Of a stretch of DNA of 64,000 bases, positions 37,301-49,200 are shown piece by piece. How positions within the stretch are numbered: the first letter of the stretch is position 1; the number at the start of each line of letters is the position of its first letter. Below the pieces are notes generated by a model, which saw nothing but the letters and a program-made list of their open reading frames with translations, ran no database searches and had not been told where the DNA came from. A program made the translations under genes and the position numbers. The DNA comes from Sipunculus nudus (Eukaryota; Annelida; Sipuncula; Golfingiida; Sipunculidae): assembly GCA_026874595.1 (NCBI GenBank), contig CM049320.1, positions 26,701,214 to 26,765,213 on the forward strand, given 5' to 3'.

Positions 37301-40300
37301 CCATAACTTCGAGAATATAGGTCGCAGTGACCTAATTTCGGGTTTGCAAGGAGACGGACAGACGGAAGGACGACGGACAAAGACCCATCGCTATAGCCCA
37401 GCATGACTGAAAGTCAGCTGAGCTAAAAAATGGAGGCGGTTACCTTCACAAAGAATTTATACTAGTATTTATTTATTTCTGGATGAAAGAACAACCGGTT
37501 TGTTTGTATGACCCTTCATACAAAATGTGTATGTCTTTTATAATTTGAGAATAAAACATGACATGTGAACAAACAGTATAATGAGACAGTATGAGATAAT
37601 ATACATAATAAACGTCTTCATACTATAAGGTATGTTACAACGCATTCAGATACCTTGATTCAGCGGCCCGTTCTGGGATCTATTTCATGAATAATGAACA
37701 GGAAGATTGATCTAATGTAATGACTCGCTTAAACTTGTTCTACTCTGGTGCGAAGTTTCATCAGACAATTAGCATCGTCGCGAAGGCATGGAGATCCTAA
37801 CAAATTAAATAAAGCCTTATAAGAATTGTAGGTTTTTCTTTTTTGGTAGAGGTAACCGCCTCCATTTTTTAAATGCTTGCTAAACTAAGTATTATGTTAA
37901 TCTGCAGAATTCCATTCCGGTTTCGGACTTCGTGACAGGGGTTTACACGCGATAATTCTGGCGTCAACCAGGCTCTTTGTATGTCCGGCGGGTCCACGGT
38001 GTGCGTCATCCCGTTTGCTTGATCATAAAACCGAAGAACCCCCGAAAGGCGCATTCGTTTGTGAGTGGAACAAGGCCATTAGGCACAGCCTCCCAATTAA
38101 CCCATGCAGAGCGCTCGACTTGGGCGGGGGCCCGACCGTGAAAAGTATGAAAATATGGTATGAAGATGATACAAAAACATGATAATTTCAATGTGTTCAA
38201 CAAAGAGGGTAACCCATTGTAGACAAATGTATCATTATGTCAAATGCATAAAATGTTTTTTTATTGCATAAATATATTCTACATACACACATACAAAACT
38301 TTTAGTTGTATCTCACCGAAAGGCGTCAGTTCTCCTGTCGGGAGCAGTGGGGGTTTGAACTTGACAGTCGGCAGCGCCAGAACGTCGTAATCCTGTAAGG
38401 CTTCGTCGAACGCCTGCTTCACGCGACGCAACACGTTGTTAGCTTTCTGGTAGTAGTGGAAGCCGTAGTTGTCCTGGCGAGACAAAAAAAAAATCGTTAT
38501 ATTTCTGATGACACGTAATACTTTATCTAGGAATTGTAGACACCGGATATAAATGTAAATGTTTGTTGAAGAGTAAATATATTATCTCGACGTGTGGGTA
38601 GTGTATGCTATAGCTTTATTAACACTGACTATAATATTCATACGATACAGAAAACATTGTTCAACTAGATGTATACAATCACAGAGGGATAAATTAAATC
38701 CTCCCCGATGCCCGACACTGAGCGATAATGGAGGATTGCTTACTGAGGGGACAACCTTGGGAATTAGACCAAGAGAAAAAATAAATATCAATATGACCCA
38801 GGACAAACATTCCATCTCTTGAAAATGAGCCATATAGATTTATAAGCCTAAAAAGAGAATCATGGCAAAAGAAAAAAAAGGTTCGGGGGATTATATGATT
38901 GTTTTTCATTTGGGGTGGCCTATGTAGGTCCACCGAAAATTTGTATTTACACAAATATTGATACAGAAATAAACTCATCAACCCTATATGCGTCCCTCCT
39001 GACAGGGGGAGGCTAAACAAACAAAAAACTGGAAGATAGGGAACATTATATAATAATTAATTAACAATCTATATTTTGAGACTTATTAAATTTTGTTCTT
39101 TATAAGACTTTTCTAAGAAATGTTGATAAATGAGGTAGTGTTGAAAACTGCCCTTTATATCGTCGGTAAATTAACACCATGGATACGGTATTTCTGTACA
39201 TTGCTGGACACACATCGACCGGTGACTATAGTTTATATACATAATTGTTCGGTATGATTAATTATCTTGTCGTATTCTTCCTACCTACAAGTGTCAAATG
39301 ATTAAAAAATGTTCAGCATTCAATTAGGTGGCCTTTTCCGATATCCGACGACTTTTAACTAAAAGTAATCCTTTGAAACTCAAAAAAATATAGGCTAAAT
39401 ATGAATTCTACCGCACACAGGCTGTTCCTTTTTGCTTATATCCACATGTTTATATCAATTGCGGGGGCGCCAAAATAATCCAAACAGGTTCAACAAGGAC
39501 GTTTGGTGAAAAGTCTACCACAACTATTGTTCATTACGCTTCTGTATGTAAATAAGCAACCAACCAACGCAGGTAACATGTTTTTTTTAAAGTTAGCATT
39601 GCTGTGTTTACCAACAATTTTTAGATAAATAAACTCATACATCCTTCACAGAGGCGTTATGAGGACATTTCTTAACAGGAGTTACCTAGAGTTCGTTATG
39701 TACGCTAAGTAAGCCAGAAACCACATGACCTCTATAGGATAGGTAGATGAATAACTGGCTTTAAGGTATCATAAGTGTTTGAAACACCTATATCTTAAAT
39801 CAATCCAAAAGTGGTTATATTAATACAAGACCCCATAAAGTATACATTATTTTAAACATAGTACTGTAATCTTTCTGATAGTATACATATTTTTTAACCT
39901 TTCATTCATTTTTATATGATTTTGTAATAAAAAAAAAATAAAAAGTACACTTTTTTAAGTCCACAGCACCGATAATCTGCTTTTTAATGGATTAATATTA
40001 AACTACATGACGATATCTCAAAATTTTTTCCCATTATCATGACTCACTCTACCCTAAAACTGAAATCGTTTGATTTTATTGAATAATTTATTTATATTTT
40101 ACATGCGAATGTTACCAAATATTACTTATCCGTGAAGTTCTTACCACAAAACACCAATGTTTATGTAATCTGCTTGAAACAAATCTAATCCAACATTACC
40201 CGACTCACCACATGTTTACCTACGCCGCTGGTGTATGTAGAAGCCGCAGTGCATTGTGGGGGATCAGATTGTGACACCCATAAACCCTAAACAGGAGATT

Positions 40301-43300
40301 CGTACTCTTGTGAGTCGGAGTCTGCGCAGTGTGTACCCAACGAGAAAAAAAAGGATAACTAACCTTCAGGTATCTCCCGACCATGAATCCAACTTTCATG
40401 TTTTTACACATGTCGTTTCCTCTCTCTTTGAGAGTCCTGGAGTAAAGGTCCACCAAGCTTGTCTGCTGGAATGCCTTCAGTCCGATCACAGCAGCTGGCG
40501 TAAAAAATTTAATGCAAACTCAGGAGCGGGTCCAGGATTTAGGAAAAGGAGGTGTCCAACCGAGGAGGACTAATGACAAAACCTAAAAGAGATCCCTAGG
40601 TACGGAAACTTGGTGACCGGGGGGGGGGGAGGGTTCTAGGCCACAAAATTGTTTGGAACCCTTTAAAAAGATTGCAGCTGCTAAAAAAGGGGGGTCCAAA
40701 CCTCCCTAGACCCCCTTTGGGTCGACTTCTGAAACTAGATGTCTACTATCGCCAAGCGATCACTGGACCCCTCCCCCCCCCCCTACACACGCGCAACTCC
40801 TGCAATTTAGCGTCATTGGGGGATCGGCGATTGAGTGTATGACCGTGGAAATATGGTCAAGGTCAAAGGTAAATACATGTATCGGGTACAAATCTGTGAC
40901 GTAGGACTAATATTATGCCCATATTTCAGCTTTTCAAACTCAGACATATTGGAATTCTAGGGTAAACAGCAAATGGCACAAGGCACAACACTGGTAGGTT
41001 TATAAACCCGTTCTTTAACACATAAAAAACACCTTAACTAAAATTAATCTTAATTAACTATTTTTTATATATATAGTATAAAGCCTTAATTTATATATTA
41101 GTATGAAACTGTGTTGAATTTATTAGACCTATCATTGGATGAGACTACGTCGTAAAAATACGTAGTACACGGCACATGCGACCAAGTTAAAACATAACAC
41201 CTCTTAGTGTTGTTCCTTACTATGTTTAATGTCTTGTATGTACATTTTAGACAAATAAATAAAACACATCAAAACATAATGAGTGAAACATACCAGACTG
41301 GTCGTACATGTTCTGGTAGGCCCCGATCATTGCCATTGGCAGAAACAATGTGGCAGCTGCAAAGATATGTGAAACTATAAGTATATTAAAACAAAATCAA
41401 TCGTTGTCTTAAAATGCAAGTAAAGTGTAACTTCTGCTAGTGGGCCTTTCCATAAAGCGGGCTCCTCTGTTTATATGGGCAGCTTTTGACCATCCCATTT
41501 TTCTCCTCCGTATTATTTAGTTTGCGATCATGACCTCCATATAGTGGGCACCTCTATAAGGTGGGCGCTTTAGCCCAGTCCAAAATGCCCGCATTATATA
41601 GAGGTTTCACTGGCTGATGACGAGCATAGCGACAAGTTTTGTGGGTTTCGGTGGGCATTGTCCGAGCTGTCCCGCCAGTTGTCTGATGTTCCAGCTTCCA
41701 TGTTTGTGGCTGCGGGTGCTGTTGCTCTGCGGACTCCACGATCGCCTCTCCCTGCTCCTGGACTTGTTGGCAGCCGTATTGGCTTCTTGCCCTCGAAATT
41801 TTCAAAATTACGCTTATAGGGAACGCCAAGGGATTCGGTCCTTGACCCTTCCAATGGGAGAGCTCGGAGGTCTTAAAACAATCTAGTCAGTCAGTCAGTC
41901 AGAGGTTTCACTAGTAAATTCCGTGGGATAATTTTTTAAAATAAATGAAATAAATCTGTATTGAATTTTTGAATTCCTATTTGCAATAAATTAATTTTTA
42001 TAAGCTCAGGTGGTAGGTCAAGTTTTTTTTAATATTGTTATTTCATGTAAATGTTGAATATACACGAAATATAGTGTTATCTCCTTAAAATAGTATGCAT
42101 CTGTAAATATTTCGTTCTAAACCAATTTGCCTAACTTCTGTACAATAGTAGAAATAAGCTTGCACTGGGCGAGATTAATGGGGGATTAATCTCTTTCATC
42201 TCAACATCCGAAGTTTCTTCTTTCATGTTTCGTATACAACGCATAAAAAGGCGAATATGAGAGAGTGGTTCCGTGTGCCGGAAAGGTTTTTGCCGGGAAA
42301 CTTGTTTTCAGCAAAAACCACTATAGCGTGATATGCTATACGTATAACTGCAAATATTCATCTAATACATATTCAAGGAAGCTGGTCTACTTTGTCCTCA
42401 ATGTTCCCTGGAACCACTTAGCTTATGGCACTGTGCAGCAGTCATTTTAAAGGTTATTGTTCCCACAGTAACATCACTGATATTAGAATTAATAATCTTT
42501 AATGTACACAACATTTATATTTGGTCCATTTACTTAAGTTTTGTGATTTACACATAAATAGCTCGATTTTGGCGTAAAAGCGTGAATGATAAATATGAAT
42601 GAATGTGGGCAGCAGGTTTATCCTTGACATTCATACAGTTATGATGAAGAAAATTACAATGAATACCAGAAAAAATCCCGTTTTCACCTAATTACAACAG
42701 AGCAATGAAGGTTTTAAATGAAAACTGCATCACAGACGAGCAAATGATTAAGTTAATTTTAGGATTCGCAGAGGATTAAATACTTTATAAATTGTCAAGC
42801 AAAGCCTACAACGTCATTCGTAGACAAAAAATTTGTTATTTCATCAATAATAAAAACCCGAGCTCCACAGTTAAATCGTTATATCGAATATTGCGCCTTC
42901 TCTCCATTTGTAACGTTACCACCTCCACATAAATGAATAACTCTGTTACATCAGAAAGGACTGGCGGATGCTATAAGATATATTGGAATATGGTATGGGG
43001 GCACCATTTATTAATATGAAATGTTCCTATAGTCATATTACCAGATACATCAATCTCAGCCAATAGGATTCGTGAATATCCTAACAGTATCATCAACTCT
43101 CAACTTCCGCGTTTTATAGTCCAGGGCACTTAAAATGTCATTTTAATTCTATTGTTTATGTATTATTTTATCACTGCACACTTTCACGGTGGCGAGTCTC
43201 TTCGAAACACAGACAATGGAGACCATATAAGACATTTTCTGAGGAGTTGGACCTTATACAAATACAGGTCGCTTTATACAACAACAACAGTAATAATCCT

Positions 43301-46244
43301 AATAGATCGTCTGTGTGGGGAATGTTACATAATTTCAACAAGGACTTTACCCGGCCGATAATCAGGAAGAAACAGGGTTCCGCCACGCAGGCCATCCATC
43401 AAAATTTCATCAACTGAACTATGTTTCCTTACTTTAAATGATTTTAGTGGTTAACTTTTAGAGTAAAAAAATGAGGCAACATTCTTCATCTCATTTAATA
43501 CACCCCCCGAAACCAGATAATTATTAGGTAGTGTACTTATACAGACATACTGTACCCTCAAGTACCAAAAAGCAAGAAGAGAGTATGTTGATTTACGTAG
43601 GGATCAGTTAACCAATTAACCTACCATCTTTAAATATAGGGATGGACACTTCCTCCACTGTGGCCCCGCATTTCGTCAGATTGTTGATGGCTGTACGGAC
43701 CGTGGAGTCCACGTCCGGCTCAGCTCCCTCAAAGCCTTCAGTCAGGATCCCGATCTTCATTCCAGTAAGGTCACTGGTCACCTGTGGTGGCAACGGAAAA
43801 GTGTTTTCAGGGAAGTTTGATTAGAGTGTATGGGACGTAAGGGTTACACCAAATGGACAAAGCTTTAAAACCTCCAGACGTAATCTTAAATCGGGAGAAT
43901 TTGCTTAATGAATTCAACCTAGTATGGTGAAAATTGACCTCACCATGAACTTTACCTGACCTTAATAGCATATTCATTTAATAAATGATCATGGGCATAA
44001 TTGTTCGGTGCAGCAAATCAGGTCGCCGATATTACTTTACACGTCAGTCATATGTCCATAATAAAATTTGAATTATTTGGGAGACCTCTTCCAAACAGAA
44101 CACGTAGTCTGTACCAGTACCCATGTGTCCATGTTTTCCGGAATATTTTTTATAGAAAGGAGACAGTATGAAAAGTTCTAGGCCAAAGGTTGCATGAGCC
44201 ATTCCCCCAACTACCGTGTGAATGAAAGTGTTTGATCTGCATGGCACGCATTCGAATGAGACAAATAATCCAAAATATTGCAAGACAGTCGTCAAAGACT
44301 TCGATATATTCATCAATGCAGCGATTCCAGTTGATGACGTCAGTTAATGCGACGTCTTCCTCATCGACCTTTGTGACGTCACTATTGTCCGGTAAACAGC
44401 ACTCGCAAAAAGACCTTCTGTTTAGGAGAGTTTTGAAGGCTTATTATCATAATTAGGTAAAAAGGGCTGGGCATAAGGGCTCTAGTGGTGAGGTCAATTA
44501 ATTTAGGTCTCAAAGTGCGATTTGACTATGTTGAAAGTGTTTAAAAAAGTGGTCATGCCACATTAGGACACCAAACGAAATACCCTGGAGAAAACGCTCT
44601 CTTCAATAGACCATGACCATCACACTAGCGACATCTGTTGACGCCGATTGGTACTAAAAGTTCGGGTCTAATAAGACAATAGAAAGGAGACTAATCGCTA
44701 TATCTCGAATGATGAAGATGAGGGATCTTGTCTTTTCATTAGAGGTGGGGGTCCTGTCTGTGTGTGTGGTATGTATCTGCTTTCATCTTATGAAACTTGC
44801 AATGCTGACTAAAAGGACCCGAACCCAGAACCCGCTATTAGATGCAGTGCGCATGCTGTTATAAAAGGTTTATTTCATCACATTGACTTGCCACTGTATG
44901 ACTTACCATTGTGGTGTACGGCTGATTTATGGGTGATGACTTACTATTGTGGTGTAAGCCAGATTTGTGGGTGATGACTTACCATTGTAGTGTACGGCTG
45001 GCTTGTGGTGGAAGGACACTGTCTGCCGTCAAGCTCATCATATCCAGCAATAGCCTGGAATGTAAGACAAGAATAATGAATGGCAAGTGAAAACGTTACT
45101 GTTTTGTTTGAAGTGATTTGATTATATCATGGAGTTATAATGACTGTATGGTTAAAATGTATGGTTAAACACAGATGGATCTTCTTAGACAAGAATTATC
45201 TTTTTATTTTGTCTTTTTCATAAAATTTTCCATATAAAAATAGCCCTTTGCAGCGGGGATGTATATGGTGGTTGAAGTTAGAACTATGTTTTATTTCTAT
45301 AAATTGCTTAGTTTTAACTCTTGTAATAATTAGTTAATAATTATCAGCTGTTTATTAATTCAAAGTAAATCATTCCAAATTTGAACTTTTCCATCTTAAA
45401 GTTGTTTAATTAGCTTTAATTTTTATCTTGTGATGCACATATGACAGGATATATGATAGAATATTATACTTCAAGAAGGACTGCGCAATCTTGCACTGTT
45501 CTGGTCATTGGCCCCAAGTGGTCAAGGATCGGCTCAATCATCATATTCCCCGTCACGGGCACCAATCCGTAAGTTGGTTTCATACCCACAATGCCATTCC
45601 AAGCGCTAGGTACCCGGATGGAGCCCCCGGTGTCGGTGCCAATCGCCATATCCACTTCTCCATTGGCAACCTGAAAAAGAAAAATACAAATGTGTAAAGG
45701 GATAATTGCAAAATCACTCCAATGAATCAGAATAATACGAATAATCTTTCCGGAATTTATGTAAAAAAAAATTAGTTATACATTTTACCACCAGGTGGCG
45801 CTGATTGTTCTGTGTCACAGAGTACAGAGTACGGGCAAGTCTTAAGAGATTTGCGGGCTGTGCCACTATAATTAACCAAAATTTGGGGACCTCCTATTGA
45901 TTGACCGTTTAATGCAAATTTATATCTGGATATGCTCATTTTTTGTGCTATGTGTTAATTAGAATATATGAATGGCTTAATTAAGATTAATAAAAGGACA
46001 ATGGAATTGTGAGCTTATTATCATATCTAAAGGAAGATAAACAATTAAAAAAAATCAACATTTGGTTCTGCCTTAAATGTTTCCTAATACGATTAAAATT
46101 GGGGGGGGGGGGATAAAAACACTGTACGTATGTCTTTATATTATGAATATTTTTGTAGAATCATAAAATTTAAAATAATATCCCCAAACCTTATTCAACA
46201 AAAAACATTGTACTGTCGTAATTTTTCAAAACATATGTACCTTC

Positions 46245-46276
<32 letters not shown>

Positions 46277-49200
46277 GGAAAATATGGGAGATGTTGAGGT
46301 CCTTTACATCGCCTATTAAAAACTGTGCTATGATCTAGTAAATAACTCAGTACGAGTCGCTACCTGCACGAGTCTTGTACACGACCCAGCGGGCAAAATT
46401 TATATCGACTGGTAAACCTAACATGAGTCATGATGCAAGATATACAAACATAGGAGCATATATTCTGTTCCATTGATATCGTAGTAAACAACCGATATTC
46501 TCTTGGATGAATGTTCACGTGTGTGCGTGTGTGCTTTTATCAGTTTTCTGCCATACTCCATAAACTGCATTCTCCGAAATTAATTACCTAGGAAATCCGA
46601 TTTACGGAACTAATTCCCCTGGAACAAACTTGTTCATTATAAAGAGACTTCACTGTACACAACTCAGCGGGCATTTATCGACTGGTAAACATGAAATGAG
46701 TCGTGATGCAAGTCGTAAATACATTTTAGTAAACAGCCGATATTCTTAACATTATCCAACGAGTGATGAATTAACACATTTGAATACATGTGAACTCAAA
46801 ACCCAAACCAAAAATTTGTCTGTATGGTAAAGAGTCCGTTTCTGTATTGCGTACACGTTGACTAGTTACCAAGGCGAGCCGTGCTTGTGTTCATCCGCCA
46901 AAATTCATCATACTTTCGGGGGGGGGATATCAATATGCCGAGTTAAAACTGAATTAAAAATCGCACAAGGTAGGTGTTGTTAAAATGTATACTAGAAAGG
47001 AAACGATGGTCTGATTAATGTCAATTAAAGGTATACGTTTAGGCTGTGAGGTGTTGCCAAAAATGGAGAATAATATTTGCATACTCATGGAGCGTTATAG
47101 TGCGGTCCTTTATAGAAGATATAAATGCACTCTGAACCAGGTCTAATATCAGAGGCGCTAGTCCATTTTTAATAGTAAGTGTTTTACAGGAGTAAAACGC
47201 CGGCAGATTTTACAATGTAGGGTCGCTTCTGAATAACACCATACACTCAAAATAACTCGACTGCATCCGGTTATATCAAGAGTTAGTTATACGTTTGCTA
47301 CAAGTAAGTGAGAGATGTTCAGACATTTAGAACATTTTTTTTTTAAATACAGTGACATCTTGCTAAAACGACCACCTGCACCGGACCAGCCAAATTAGTG
47401 TTGTTAATGGAGAAGTCGTATTAGCGAGGGATTTTTATGATGATTTACATTGGCCCCAAAATAGCGGTCGTGTAAATGAGATGCTCGTCAGGCAATATTT
47501 CACTGTTTGTTAAAGGATAGCGAGTCATAATATATAGTTTATATGAGTTAGCCGATTTATTACGAGCTGCTCAACGATTTTCAAAGTTCTGCCGTGTGAG
47601 ATGAGCTTATGACACATTTATAATCCTCTTACCACCACAGCACAGCCAGAGCTTGATCCTCCAGCACTGCGGGCCTGGTCGTAGAAGTTCAGCACCGGAC
47701 CAAAGGCGCAAGTGAAGCTGCTGTTGCCGACACACATGTCCTCGCAGTTTGCTCTGCCAGTAATGGTGGCTCCTGTCAAAACGTATGTCAAAATGTCAGA
47801 TCTCTTAAGATGGGCGTGGCCTAGAGGGTACATATCAAACCTATCGAGATTGACGTGGCCTACAGGGTACATCTCAAACCTCTCGAGAAGGGCGTGGCCT
47901 AAAGTGTACAATTCAAACCTCTCGAGATGTGCGTGGCCTAGAGGGTACATATCGAATATCTTGCGATGGGCGTGGCTTAGCGAACAAAAATAATGAAAAA
48001 GAAGCACTTAAGTTACTTTTTATATCATGTAGCGTTTTGAAAGAAAGTCAGCCTTAAGTACATGCGCTTAAAATCTGCATGCACCGTTATAAAGTCGTAT
48101 TAACAATGTTTCCTTGAGGAAAGGATTAATACATGAGGATTTATACATGAAAGTCTTTAGTTTACCCTTCGTCACTGACAATTTCACATGACAGGCAACC
48201 GCATATTTATTAACTAGATTATACTTGACTGCTAAAATATAAAACATTCCATCATTTGATATTTATGTTTACAGTTTTGATATTTGCTGAACAAAATCCT
48301 CATTTATGTTTCAGAGCAAATTATAGTTACGAAATAGGTTACACGTAATTGTATTTCAACAGAACTATATTTTCATCTTACCTTTCCGACCAAAGAACAT
48401 AATGATTAAGAACAAAATTTTGTTTACAATATGCTTATTTTAATTAAAGATAAATGAAATTTTAAATAATCAATCTTCTGTATCAAAAGCCGAGGAACAG
48501 TTCCTACAGTAAGATGCTTAACAGGGGCGGATCCAAGATTTTGGAAAAGGGAAGGTCCAACCAAAGATGACCAAATGAAAACCTAAAATGAGGTCCTCTG
48601 GTCCTGAAAGGAGGGCGCTATAGGTAGCAAAAATTGGGTTGAAGTCTTAAAAAGGTTGCTGCAGCTCAAAGGAGGAGGAGAGGGCGGACCCCTGTCTCCT
48701 CCCTCTGGACCGCAACTTCTTATTCAGCAGCGAGAAGCACAGCTGGGGAGATGAGCAAGTTGCTAAACGTGCCAAAGTATAAAAAAGTTTGATATTTCAG
48801 CTCTTTTTTTAAGTATATTGTTAAATAAACGGAAACAGTTGCAGAATATCAAGCTAAAAATTATTTAAGTTGCATAAAAAGGGTAGGTCTTAGTGATGCT
48901 TCATTTTATAAATATAACGATAATGGGGGTTTTTTACATAATTTCTCGAAGGATCTACCGAAGCGCAGTTTATCATAATGCCTAGTAAAGCTCGGCCCTC
49001 GGGAAAACCAAACCGTGTTCGAGCTTCGTACATTTTTACATTACTTCTTATGTTATTTTGCCCATTTTTCACACTAACCATTTCAATTTTGCTTTATACA
49101 AAAGATTCCCAGCAAAACCATCCCAGCACACGGTCTCACTACCTCGGATATGGCTGATGAAAACCTTCTTATGACTCTGCGTGTTGGTAAACACAGTCCA

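Noticed and set aside
37869-38203. GC-rich minus-strand ORFs as a possible amidase exon
   Set aside because: The flanking amidase exons join directly in phase 1 with the conserved ASGHPAMT continuation, and no suitable splice pair surrounds the ORF.
41554-41886. Overlapping ORFs on both strands in a GC-rich block
   Set aside because: No domain recognised; the (TCAG)n tail suggests a transposon fragment rather than a gene.
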